Assembly (NCBI GenBank): GCA_963678135.1
Contig: OY782667.1
Coordinates: forward strand, 496,001-560,000
Source of the DNA: JAHJKV01 sp963678135
Lineage (GTDB): Bacteria; Desulfobacterota; Desulfovibrionia; Desulfovibrionales; Desulfovibrionaceae
Reading direction: 5' to 3'
DNA: 64,000 nt
Shown here: positions 45,489 to 53,975 of the stretch, piece by piece
How the letters are laid out: the number at the start of each line of letters is the position of its first letter
Position numbering within the stretch: position 1 is the first letter of the stretch
Program-made: the position numbers and the translations under genes
Notes under the pieces: generated by a model
What the model saw: only the letters and a program-made list of their open reading frames with translations
What the model was told of the DNA's origin: nothing
The model's database searches: none

Positions 45489-46162
45489 GTTAGGGTATCT
45501 CCGTTTTTAGGAAAGCTCAGCTCTGTTTTTGCTTGATTCAAAACGTCACTCACAAATTCTCCTAAACCCAGCTCTACTTTTGAAAGTTGGCGAAGGCAAT
45601 GGTTATAGGCCAGTACTGCCGGAATAGCGACCATAAGGCCTACAGCTGTGGTTCCTAATGCTTCAGCTAGCCCCGGTGCGACTTCAGCAACACCTAGGCC
45701 ACTTCCCGTAATGGAAGAAAAAGAACTCATAATCCCCCAAACCGTTCCAAACAAGCCAAGAAGCGGTGCAACCGTAGCACAGGTGGAAAGGTAGGACAGT
45801 GAACCATAAAGGCGTTCATTTTCAGTCGCAGCTGTATCATGCAAGGCATACCGAATGCTTTCAAGGGCAAAACGTCCATTTTCCATGTGCATTAAACCCA
45901 GACTTTGTAAACGTTTTTTTTCTGACAAGCCTGCTTGCATAACAGTATGAGCCACACCAGCAGAGAATTTCCCCGCAGTATTTTGAGCAAAATTTATATT
46001 TTTTTTCATTTCAAGAATATTCTTATTGGCTTGAGAAAATATCCAACATTTATAAAAAATAAGGCTCCAAGTCGAAAGAGACATACCAAAAAGAAGGAAA
46101 AATACCCCTTTTATAATCAGGCTTGACTCCCACAGGAAACCAAAAAAACCATATTCAGCCAT
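45485..46162 (-). CDS. exbB: ExbB/TolQ family motor protein
   Basis: The 225-aa protein has three membrane helices: one N-terminal (about 15-37) and two in the conserved C-terminal region LSTCATVAPLLGLFGTVWGIMSSF and AEALGTTAVGLMVAIPAVLAYN. This is the MotA/TolQ/ExbB proton channel. I start it at the ATG ending at 46162, behind AGGAG; the longer frame is unsupported. It opens the exbB-exbD-partner operon. No tol-pal or TonB receptor genes are near. Confidence 0.92.
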   Translation of the reverse strand: MAEYGFFGFLWESSLIIKGVFFLLFGMSLSTWSLIFYKCWIFSQANKNILEMKKNINFAQNTAGKFSAGVAHTVMQAGLSEKKRLQSLGLMHMENGRFALESIRYALHDTAATENERLYGSLSYLSTCATVAPLLGLFGTVWGIMSSFSSITGSGLGVAEVAPGLAEALGTTAVGLMVAIPAVLAYNHCLRQLSKVELGLGEFVSDVLNQAKTELSFPKNGDTLT

Positions 46163-46333
46163 TTGCCTTGCTCCTGTTCTAAAAAAAATATTCCCTATAA
46201 TATCAAACAATTATTTTTCATTTTTATAAATGGTATCTTTGTTTCATAGCTTTGGCAACTTGTACTTTATTTTCCATACCATGCTCTGGCCTCAGCACTA
46301 GACACTTTGGCAAGTGAAGCATAGTTCTTAAAC

Positions 46334-46861
46334 ATGAAAAAAAGCATAGCGTTACTCTGCTGCAGTTTGCTATTATTTTTATTTTTGGCTCAATGCTCTT
46401 TTGCTCCATGTCCTGCTTTCGCAGCAGAAAAAATTCGAGCAATTAAGGTCTTTGATGGAGACTCCATGCTTGTTGAGCATCAGGGGCAAAGAATAGAATT
46501 ACGGCTCATGGGCATTGATGCACCAGAAATAAAGCAAACTTGGGGGTCTGAAGCCAAAAATTTTACTGCACGCTGGGTCGAGTCCTCCCCTTTACAGCTC
46601 AGTTTTGGAACGCGAAGGATTGATTGCTACGGCCGTTTGCTCGCCTATGTGTGGAAGGGTGAACAGTTACTCAACGAGGATATTGTAAAAAACGGACTGG
46701 CTTTGCCGTATATGCTGAATAAAAATGATCCCCTGCATTCTAGAATTCATAAGGCCTTGCATGAAGCAAAAGCAAAAAAAACAGGATTTTGGAAAAATGG
46801 TGGATTAGATTTGTATCCTTGGCAATGGCGTAAAGCCCATCCCAAAAAAAAGAATCTGTGA
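46334..46861 (+). CDS. Secreted thermonuclease-like (SNase) protein
   Basis: The 175-aa protein has a signal peptide (residues 1-31, ending PAFAA) and an SNase fold: IKVFDGDSMLVEHQGQRIELRLMGIDAPE with the active-site Arg and Asp, then YGRLLAYVW and the C-terminal helix region. Family members cut DNA and RNA with calcium. It is divergent from exbB with 170 bases in between. Function in the periplasm, perhaps nucleic acid scavenging, is inferred. Confidence 0.88.
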   Translation: MKKSIALLCCSLLLFLFLAQCSFAPCPAFAAEKIRAIKVFDGDSMLVEHQGQRIELRLMGIDAPEIKQTWGSEAKNFTARWVESSPLQLSFGTRRIDCYGRLLAYVWKGEQLLNEDIVKNGLALPYMLNKNDPLHSRIHKALHEAKAKKTGFWKNGGLDLYPWQWRKAHPKKKNL

Positions 46862-46863
46862 AT

Positions 46864-47069
46864 CAGGGCAAGCATACTTAAATTTCAGTACAACCACCTT
46901 ATTTCCATACACTTCCTCTCTTGTCATCCTACGCGTAAGTCGCAGGACCCAGTTCTTTTTTCTTCTCTTGCTCTTTGTAGCATCGGCTCTGCTGGGCTAT
47001 CGCGACTTACGCACTTCAATGGCCGAGAGGAATATCGGCATGACCGCAAAGTTAATATGCCTTTGCCCT
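46864..47069. repeat. MITE-like intergenic repeat, copy D
   Basis: This shortest copy starts CAGGGCAAGCATACTTAAAT and ends GTTAATATGCCTTTGCCCT, the mirrored form. Inner arms are GTCATCCTACGCGTAAGTCG (about 46923) and CTATCGCGACTTACGCACTT (about 46997). It fills the space between the SNase-like gene and the convergent mscS-type gene. Confidence 0.8.
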
Positions 47070-47104
47070 ATTCCAAAAATAATTCCATAAAAAACTCAGA
47101 GCCT

Positions 47105-48067
47105 TTACCGGGGGCTATTTGCCTTTTTTAGATGCAAATCCATTTGTGGGTAAGGTATTGCTATATTATGCTCTTTGAACTTTTTCCAAATACTTCTCAT
47201 AACATCACTCTTTGGGCCAAACCTCCCTTCCGTAACATCTGCGACCCAAAAAAAGAGAAGAAAGTTCACAGAGCTATCAGCAAACTCACGCAAATAACAA
47301 GTGGGTTTCGGTTCCTGAACGCATCGTGGATGCTCTTTTGCTGCCTCCAAAAGAAGTTCCATTGCCTTTTCAATATCAGATTCATACGACACGCCAATAT
47401 TGATTTCCACACGCCCTGTGCTATTGCTAAAAGTCCAATTGATGACCCGACTTGTGATAAAGTCTTCGTTCGGGATCATTATTTCCTTGCCTTCAAATGT
47501 TTCAATCCGTGTGTAGCGAGCCCCTGTATGGCGAATAAAACCATATGTTCCATCAGCAAGCTCGACTAAATCATTATTTTCAATAGACTTTTCAAAAAGT
47601 AAAATAAGGCCACTCATAAAATTGGATGTAATTTTCTGTAAGCCAAAGCCAACGCCAATACCAATGGCGCCGCTAAATATTGCCAAAGAGGTAAGATCAA
47701 TACCCAAAATATCAAGTCCAATAACAGCTGCAATACAATACACAAAAATTTGAAATGCTTTTATGATAAGAGCTTTATTGCTTTCCTTGATCCCCTTAAA
47801 ATTGCTGATGCGCTTTTCACCAAAATCAGAAAAAAGTCCGGTAAGCCACACAAGCAGTGCAAAAGTTACAACGGCTTTTAGCAAAAAATATAAAGAAAAT
47901 TGAGTGCTTCCAATTTTGAAAGATAAATTTTCAGAAGCTAGAAAGGCAGTAATGGGCTGCAAATAACCTAAAAAGGCAAGCACAAGGAGAAAGGAAAAAA
48001 ATAGTGGAAGCAAGAGCTTTGTTGCTCTTGTTTTTGGCCTCATCAAGAATAACAACAATTTATTCAT
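47105..48067 (-). CDS. MscS-family mechanosensitive channel
   Basis: The 320-aa protein has an N-terminal helix (about 15-37), further helices at about 60-80 and 105-128, and the pore-lining TM3 with alternating Gly/Ala (SLAIFSGAIGIGVGFGLQKITSNFMSGLILLFEK). The MscS beta domain follows (NDLVELADGTYGFIRHTGARYTRI, IMIPNEDFITSRVINWT). Length is close to E. coli MscS (286). It should release solutes on osmotic downshock. It stands alone on its strand. Confidence 0.93.
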   Translation of the reverse strand: MNKLLLFLMRPKTRATKLLLPLFFSFLLVLAFLGYLQPITAFLASENLSFKIGSTQFSLYFLLKAVVTFALLVWLTGLFSDFGEKRISNFKGIKESNKALIIKAFQIFVYCIAAVIGLDILGIDLTSLAIFSGAIGIGVGFGLQKITSNFMSGLILLFEKSIENNDLVELADGTYGFIRHTGARYTRIETFEGKEIMIPNEDFITSRVINWTFSNSTGRVEINIGVSYESDIEKAMELLLEAAKEHPRCVQEPKPTCYLREFADSSVNFLLFFWVADVTEGRFGPKSDVMRSIWKKFKEHNIAIPYPQMDLHLKKANSPR

Positions 48068-48190
48068 GTTTTGTCCTGCTTATTGAATGGTCTCTTAAAT
48101 TTTTTTAAGTATAGGGTTTCAATATTGCCATGGCAATATATACATCACGCATTTTTTGATTGTACTTTGAAAAAAAGGGGGGAAGTAAAA

Positions 48191-48267
48191 TGGCGGGCTC
48201 GGCAGGATTCGAACCTGCGACCTTTCGGTTCGTAGCCGAATGCTCTATCCAGCTGAGCCACGAGCCC
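48191..48267 (-). tRNA. tRNA-Arg (anticodon ACG)
   Basis: A full cloverleaf is visible on the minus strand: acceptor GGGCTCG / CGAGCCC with discriminator G and encoded CCA, D arm GCTC-AGCTGGATA-GAGC, anticodon arm TTCGG-CTACGAA-CCGAA (anticodon ACG), and T arm with GGTTCGAATCC. The length is 77 bases with CCA. The remaining bases between mscS and the next gene (48268-48450) show no gene or clear hairpin. Confidence 0.97.
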
Positions 48268-48450
48268 ACACGAAGGGATTTTTATTAAGTTTCTTTTTCT
48301 TGTCCTGTCAAGTTTTTTTCAAAGTATCTTTTACGGTTTACTCCGTTAAGACCTCTGCAGGCTCGCTTCACTAAAGCTGAAAATATAATCTTTGATACCA
48401 AAGAGTTCAAAAGAAAAACGTAAAATGAGCGTGCAGAGCTCTCGCTTTGT

Positions 48451-49263
48451 TTATTCCCTGCGGCGGATACCTAAAACATTTGGCAAAGGAAGCAATTCTG
48501 AAGCAGCAGACTTAAAAAACATGGAAGAGTACCTTCCGCTCCAATATTTCGTCATCAGCCGAGAACGTATATATAGTCCTGATTCACGTCCACCTTCGGT
48601 GTACATCGCGTTTTTGATATTCAAAGGCAGTGCGAGTAAGTTTTCAGAAAAATCATGAACAGAAAAAGGAGAACGGCAATGAATAAACAGTATATTGCCT
48701 TGTTTGTCCATGGCAACACAGGACATTGAAAAACTGTGACTATTCTGTTTCCAAAGATTTTTGCCGTTTTGGGAAATCATGCGATAATTCTGTACAACAC
48801 AACTATATTCCTTAAGTAAATTTTGCCAATCATGAAATTTGCGTTCCATAATTTGCGCCAAAGGCAAGTCAGGATGCTTTGGACCGGCAACAAAAAAAGC
48901 ACCAAAGCGTGCGTTGATCCTGCTATTATTAACATGCGCACCACAGCGCATAAAACCTGTAGACCTTGTATGATCAGGTAAATACATGGAAGCATTTATG
49001 CTTGCGAGCAAATCATGTTTTTTAGCCCAATCCTCTAAGGTTTGGGCTTTGCCAAATTGTGAGGCCATAAGCAGATGAAAGGAAAAATATTTTGGGTCAA
49101 TTTTAAGAACCGTAAAAACAGAATCTCCATAAGCAGATGGATTTGGCGCATGAAATTCGCCAAAAGCAAGGCCAGATTCAAGCTCCTGCCAAGCAAAAGC
49201 GTTCAGTGGGTATAAAAGCAGGCAGAGGTAAAATATAAAGTTTTGAAAAATTGAATATTTCAT
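48451..49263 (-). CDS. Secreted phosphodiester glycosidase-like (NAGPA/DUF2233) protein
   Basis: The 270-aa product begins with a signal peptide (MKYSIFQNF to NAFAW) and carries the NAGPA pattern: LLASINASMY (the N-A-x-M/F motif), TRSTGFMRCGAHVN, RFGAFFVAG, CVAMDKQGNILFIHC and the acidic GG stretch NAMYTEGGRESGLYI. Relatives hydrolyse phosphodiester-linked sugars, including wall polymers. I chose the ATG ending at 49263, since only this gives a proper signal peptide; earlier ATGs exist at 49290 and beyond. No functional link with its neighbours is evident. Confidence 0.75.
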   Translation of the reverse strand: MKYSIFQNFIFYLCLLLYPLNAFAWQELESGLAFGEFHAPNPSAYGDSVFTVLKIDPKYFSFHLLMASQFGKAQTLEDWAKKHDLLASINASMYLPDHTRSTGFMRCGAHVNNSRINARFGAFFVAGPKHPDLPLAQIMERKFHDWQNLLKEYSCVVQNYRMISQNGKNLWKQNSHSFSMSCVAMDKQGNILFIHCRSPFSVHDFSENLLALPLNIKNAMYTEGGRESGLYIRSRLMTKYWSGRYSSMFFKSAASELLPLPNVLGIRRRE

Positions 49264-49392
49264 ATCTATGTACCCCAAGAGTATTTTCATACTACGCGGA
49301 GTTCCGCTCATGCTCAAGTTGGATTTACAGATTCTTGCACTTTTTTACATGGAATAGACAAGGTGCTGACAAGGATACACTGCGTGCTTGTT

Positions 49393-49754
49393 CAGGGCAA
49401 ACACCTAAAATTTTAGGCTAAGTACTCCCTGCTCATTCTATTACTTCCTCCTCTTGTCATCCTGCGCGTAAGTCGCAGGATCCAGTTCTTCTGTCTTCGC
49501 TTCTTCTTCTTCTTCTTGCTCCTCTTCCTCCTTGTTTCTTCCCTTACTGGGTCAAGCCTTCATAGTCTGGCTCTGCTGGATTCTGCGACTTCGCGCAGAA
49601 TGACGAAAAGGGAGGTTTTGTCATGCTGGGTCAAGCCCTCGTAGCTAGGAACTGCTGGGCTGTCGCGACTTACGCGCGGAATGACAAAGGGAGGTGCATT
49701 AAATAGCAAAGAAAAATGTCTGAATGAAAGAAAAGTTAATATGCGTTTGCCCTG
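49393..49754. repeat. MITE-like intergenic repeat, copy E
   Basis: This is the most complete copy: it begins CAGGGCAAACACCTAAAATT and ends GTTAATATGCGTTTGCCCTG. Between the ends are the left arm GTCATCCTGCGCGTAAGTCG (49457), a pyrimidine-rich stretch, and two inverse arms (TTCTGCGACTTCGCGCAGAA at about 49583 and TGTCGCGACTTACGCGCGGA at about 49662). Its middle is nearly the same as copy F. It fills the gap before the fadD-like gene. Confidence 0.85.
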
Positions 49755-49837
49755 ACCTGCTTTTTCCTTAGGTTGACCGAATACTCTGCCTAGATTAAAA
49801 TCATGCTATACTTTTATATCTTTGCAGAGAGGAATGT

Positions 49838-51556
49838 ATGCTTGAAAAAAAATTGCCTTGGCTAAAGAATTACGATGCGGATGTACCACAGTCCATTCAA
49901 TACGAAGCTCGTCCACTGTTTGAATTTTTAGATCAAAGTGCAGAAAAATGGCCTTTACGCCGGGCTCTTGTTTTTAAGAATTATTCCCTTAGCTACAAAA
50001 AACTTCAGTATTTGACTGAAATATTTGCAGCAAATTTGCGCGCTCAAGGAGTGCGCCCCGGTGATAGAGTTTCCATTATGCTTCCCAATTCTCCGCAAGC
50101 TATCATTGCCTATTGGTCTGCTTTGCGAGCAGGTGCACTGGTTGTAATGACCAATCCTTTGTATATGGAAACGGAAATCATTCACCAAATGAATGATTGT
50201 GAAGCAAAATTCCTTATTTGTTTGGATTTATTGTGGCCGAAAATTGATCGTCTCCGCAAATCTCTACCCATTGAAAAATTTTGCGTAACGTCCATAGCGG
50301 ACTGCTTAAAATTTCCTTACAATTCCTTATACACACTAAAAAATAAAAAAAGCGGGCTTGCTGTTGACGTCCCGTATGACGGACAAACAGTACTCAAATG
50401 GAAAGAGCTCGCCACCGGTCAGCAAACCTTCACATGCAAAGACATTGATCCTCATAAAGACACAGCTTTATTGCAATATACTGGAGGTACTACCGGAGTC
50501 GCCAAAGGCTGTATTCTGACGCATTTTAACTTAGCTGCTAATATGCAGCAATGCAGAGCTTGGATAGACAGTGTTACAGGAACAGACGAACAGCAGATAT
50601 TTTTAGGAATTTTGCCTTATTTTCATATCTACGGACTCACAGTCGGGCTTAATTGGGCAACTCTTATTGGTGGCTGCTTAATGCCTATTCCAAAATTTGA
50701 GCCTCAAATGTTGCTCAAAGCAATACATAAACATAAACCCACGATTTTTCCGGGTGCTCCTTCTGTATATATTGCTTTGCTACAGCAGAAAAATTTAAGT
50801 AAATTCAATTTGAAGTCCATTCGTTATGCTGTTTCCGGCTCCGCACCTATGCCTAAAGAACATATTGAAAAATTTAATGAAGTTACCGGGGCAGAAATCC
50901 TTGAAGGCTACGGTCTGACCGAAGCTAGTCCTGTGACCCATATCAACCCAGTGCAAGGAGAGCGCAAACTTGCCTGCATAGGTATGCCACTACCTAATAC
51001 AGAAGCCAAGGTCGTGGACATGGAAGTTGGCGGAGAAGAATTACCCCCCGGTAAAATGGGGGAATTGGTTATTCGAGCTCCGCAGGTTATGCAAGGCTAT
51101 TATAAACGCCCTGCTGATACTGCTGATGTTTTACGCAATGGGTGGCTGTATACCGGTGACATTGCCATGATGGACGAAGATGGATATTTTTCAATTTTAG
51201 ACAGAAGAAAAGACCTTATTATTTCAGCTGGTTATAATATTTATCCGCGTGAAATAGATGAAATTTTGCATGAACATCCTAAAATTAGCGAAGCTGTTGC
51301 CGTAGGTATTCCTAGCCAGACACGAGGTGAAGTGGTCAAGGTCTTTATCGTCCTTGAGCAAGGAAAAACCATGGATAAGGCTGAGGTAATTGCCTACTGT
51401 CGCCAAAAACTTGCAAATTACAAAGTTCCCAAAAAGGTCGAGTTTCGGGAAGATTTGCCTAAAACCATGGTAGGAAAAGTCTTGCGCCGTGCTCTTCGTG
51501 AAGAAGAAACAGCAAAACTTGCCAAACGCACAGCTCGGAAAAAGGCACAAAAATAA
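49838..51556 (+). CDS. fadD: Long-chain acyl-CoA synthetase
   Basis: The 572-aa enzyme activates fatty acids to acyl-CoA through an acyl-AMP. ANL-family motifs are complete: ALLQYTGGTTGVAKGCILTH (AMP binding), EILEGYGLTEASPVTHINP, GWLYTGDIAMMDEDGYFSI, DRRKDLIISAGYNIYPREID, and the catalytic Lys in PKTMVGKVLRRAL. Start ATG follows AGAGGAA. It is transcribed alone and converges with the cyclophilin gene after 15 bases. Confidence 0.94.
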   Translation: MLEKKLPWLKNYDADVPQSIQYEARPLFEFLDQSAEKWPLRRALVFKNYSLSYKKLQYLTEIFAANLRAQGVRPGDRVSIMLPNSPQAIIAYWSALRAGALVVMTNPLYMETEIIHQMNDCEAKFLICLDLLWPKIDRLRKSLPIEKFCVTSIADCLKFPYNSLYTLKNKKSGLAVDVPYDGQTVLKWKELATGQQTFTCKDIDPHKDTALLQYTGGTTGVAKGCILTHFNLAANMQQCRAWIDSVTGTDEQQIFLGILPYFHIYGLTVGLNWATLIGGCLMPIPKFEPQMLLKAIHKHKPTIFPGAPSVYIALLQQKNLSKFNLKSIRYAVSGSAPMPKEHIEKFNEVTGAEILEGYGLTEASPVTHINPVQGERKLACIGMPLPNTEAKVVDMEVGGEELPPGKMGELVIRAPQVMQGYYKRPADTADVLRNGWLYTGDIAMMDEDGYFSILDRRKDLIISAGYNIYPREIDEILHEHPKISEAVAVGIPSQTRGEVVKVFIVLEQGKTMDKAEVIAYCRQKLANYKVPKKVEFREDLPKTMVGKVLRRALREEETAKLAKRTARKKAQK

Positions 51557-51571
51557 GGAAACAGCTCTTTT

Positions 51572-52159
51572 CTAACGCTCAATCAGCCCTGTGCGTAAAA
51601 TGCTTATTGGCTTGACCGGCACGTTTTCATGAACACGGCCTACAGCCTTGGTTCTGGTTTTTTCTATTTTATCAACCACGGATTTTCCAGCCACAACTTG
51701 CCCAAAAACGCAATAGCCCCAAGCATTACCAGTTGGAGCCTTAAAATTGAGAAAGGCATTATCTGCTACATTGATAAAAAATTGACTGGTAGCAGAGTGA
51801 GGCTGCCCCGTTCTGGCCATAGCAAGGGTATATTTTTTATTTTTCAAACCATTGTCAGCTTCATTAAGAATAGGAGCCAAAGGTTTTTTCATGATCAAAT
51901 TTACATCAAAGCCACCGCCTTGAATCATGAAACCGGGTATGACACGGTGAAAAATAGTTCCAGTATAAAAATTAGAAGTAGCGTATTTGAGAAAATTTTG
52001 CACGGTCTGCGGTGCTTTATCTGGCCAAAGCTCCAAAACAATCGGGCCTTCGCTGGTATCCATACGCACATAGACGTTACTTTCCTGGGCCTGGGCAAAA
52101 GCAGTAAGGGTCATAATCCCAATAAGCATAATTGTTAATATTGTAATTTTGCGTAGCAC
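51572..52159 (-). CDS. Exported cyclophilin-type peptidyl-prolyl isomerase
   Basis: The 195-aa protein has a signal peptide (residues 1-25, ending FAQAQ) and a cyclophilin domain: FYTGTIFHRVIPGFMIQGGGF (catalytic Arg), LAMARTGQPHSATSQFFINV and WGYCVFGQVV. It should assist folding in the periplasm. It follows the cobB gene by 20 bases on the same strand. Confidence 0.93.
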   Translation of the reverse strand: MLRKITILTIMLIGIMTLTAFAQAQESNVYVRMDTSEGPIVLELWPDKAPQTVQNFLKYATSNFYTGTIFHRVIPGFMIQGGGFDVNLIMKKPLAPILNEADNGLKNKKYTLAMARTGQPHSATSQFFINVADNAFLNFKAPTGNAWGYCVFGQVVAGKSVVDKIEKTRTKAVGRVHENVPVKPISILRTGLIER

Positions 52160-52178
52160 GATTCCTTCTCCTTTACTT

Positions 52179-53582
52179 TCAACTCAACTTATTTTCCATA
52201 AACTTTACAGCAGCTTGTACAAAGCCTGGTGCCCACTTTGGGACTGCCAGAGCAAAAATATGATTATAAGAAGCCATAACATTACCTTGCACAACACCGT
52301 CCATGCCTTCCAGCATACCTTGCCCTCGTTGCATTTTCAAAGCTAAGTTTAAGCGGGCATCTGGGGCAGCAATGCAGTGAGAATAATGAAATTCATGACC
52401 AAGTATTTTTGTACCAACAGGATAAAAAGGATTAGGCTCTACTACCTCGGACTCAGTATATCCTAGCCCTTTAGGACGAGAGCAAAATTCAGTGCGAAGC
52501 GGAAGTACTCCGGACATAGGATAGCTGCGCCCTTCAAATGAAACTTCACGGCATAAATACATAAAACCACCACATTCTGCATAAATAGGTAGATTTCTTT
52601 TGGCAAGAGTGGCGACATGTTCACGAATATTCGTGTTCTCAGCAAGCTTTTTAGCCAACGTTTCTGGAAAGCCTCCACCAAGATATAGACCATGAATTTC
52701 AGGCCAAGGTTCATTCTCAAGCAAAGAGACACAGACTAATTTTGCCCCAGCCCGTTCTAGGCTTTCCAAATTTTCAGGATAATAAAACCAAAGCGCAGCA
52801 TCTCGCACATAAGCAATAACAGGTTGTTTTTGTGTCTTTTTAATACACAGGGAAGGCCAAATTTCTGTTTTTTGAACAGTAAGAGGCGAGGCAGAATGAG
52901 CTATTTTTGTTAATGCGTCTAAGTCAAGATTTTCACGTCCAATGCGACTTAATTCACCTAATGACTGTTTTTGTTGAGTAAATTCTTGATCTGACACAAG
53001 CCCCATATGCCGTTCCGGAATAGGATTATGCGTCAATTTTGGAAGCACTCCAAGTACTTGTGCATCTGTATATTGGCGAATTACTGAACAAAGAATATTG
53101 CTATGGCGCACCCCTGCTGTACGGTTTAGAATAACACCAGCAATATGGATACCTTTTTCAAAATTTATACATCCCGTCACTATGGCAGCAGCAGTACGGG
53201 TCATTTTAGTGCAGTCTACAATAAGTACTATCGGAACATTCAAGTAGCGAGCAAGTTGCGCTGTAGAGCACGAACCTTCAACATCTTTGCCATCAAAAAG
53301 ACCTCGATTGCCTTCAATAACAGAAATATCTGCGCCTTGTGCTTTTTCATGAAATAGAGCCAGCGTCTGTTTTTGGGTACAAAAATAAGGATCAAGATTT
53401 GTTGTGGAGTTTTTAGCAGCCAAAGAAAGCCAAGCAGCATCAATATAATCTGGCCCTTTCTTAAAAGGCTTTATGTTCAAGCCTGAATCTACAAGCGCGC
53501 GGACAAGACTCAGGCTGACAATGGTTTTACCAGAACCACCAGAAAGTCCAGCTAACAGAATACGGGGAATGCTCGTTTGCAT
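52179..53582 (-). CDS. cbiA: Cobyrinate a,c-diamide synthase
   Basis: This glutamine amidotransferase amidates the a and c side chains of cobyrinate, or of sirohydrochlorin-type precursors in some dsr-linked homologues. The 467-aa product has the N-terminal ATP-binding GGSGKTIVSLSLVRAL, KKGPDYIDAAWL and VIEGNRGLFDG, and the C-terminal amidotransferase with the nucleophile Cys in YAECGGFMYLC. Its position after dsrD is typical of Desulfovibrio. A role in making siroheme amide for the sulfite reductase is the usual explanation of this linkage. Confidence 0.93.
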   Translation of the reverse strand: MQTSIPRILLAGLSGGSGKTIVSLSLVRALVDSGLNIKPFKKGPDYIDAAWLSLAAKNSTTNLDPYFCTQKQTLALFHEKAQGADISVIEGNRGLFDGKDVEGSCSTAQLARYLNVPIVLIVDCTKMTRTAAAIVTGCINFEKGIHIAGVILNRTAGVRHSNILCSVIRQYTDAQVLGVLPKLTHNPIPERHMGLVSDQEFTQQKQSLGELSRIGRENLDLDALTKIAHSASPLTVQKTEIWPSLCIKKTQKQPVIAYVRDAALWFYYPENLESLERAGAKLVCVSLLENEPWPEIHGLYLGGGFPETLAKKLAENTNIREHVATLAKRNLPIYAECGGFMYLCREVSFEGRSYPMSGVLPLRTEFCSRPKGLGYTESEVVEPNPFYPVGTKILGHEFHYSHCIAAPDARLNLALKMQRGQGMLEGMDGVVQGNVMASYNHIFALAVPKWAPGFVQAAVKFMENKLS

Positions 53583-53652
53583 GAGGCTCCATGCTAAAAA
53601 GCCTTGCCCACACAGATGGACAAGGCCTTGGGCTTATTTGGCACTTGGCGAG

Positions 53653-53901
53653 CTAGCCCTCGCCCTCACCGGCAGTTTGCTTTCCAGCACCAGCCAGACC
53701 ATACATGGTCGTGGAACCAGAAGACCAGAAAATCAAAACGCCTTCATTAACCAACCCAGTCAAGATTTTCTTTACTTCACGGGGTTTTCCTTCTTCACCA
53801 AAAAGTTTGGTGAAGTCATTAAAATAAAACTTGGACTTGGATTTACCCTTTGTCTCAAGCATATTGAGGATTTGTTCTTTGGCATCTGCAGGCAAAGCCA
53901 T
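53653..53901 (-). CDS. dsrD: Dissimilatory sulfite reductase D
   Basis: DsrD is a small winged-helix protein that stimulates DsrAB-dependent sulfite reduction. The 82-aa product (family about 78) has EVKKILTGLVNEGVLIFWSS and TTMYGLAG, characteristic of DsrD. I start it at the ATG ending at 53901, behind AAGGAG; the longer frame adds residues unlike the family. It follows dsrB by 74 bases, and cbiA comes next. Confidence 0.95.
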   Translation of the reverse strand: MALPADAKEQILNMLETKGKSKSKFYFNDFTKLFGEEGKPREVKKILTGLVNEGVLIFWSSGSTTMYGLAGAGKQTAGEGEG

Positions 53902-53975
53902 GACCATTCTCCTTGGTTTATAGTGAATGAGGGGGCCTAGCGTAAAGCCTTGCCCCCTCATAAAGAACAACAGTC

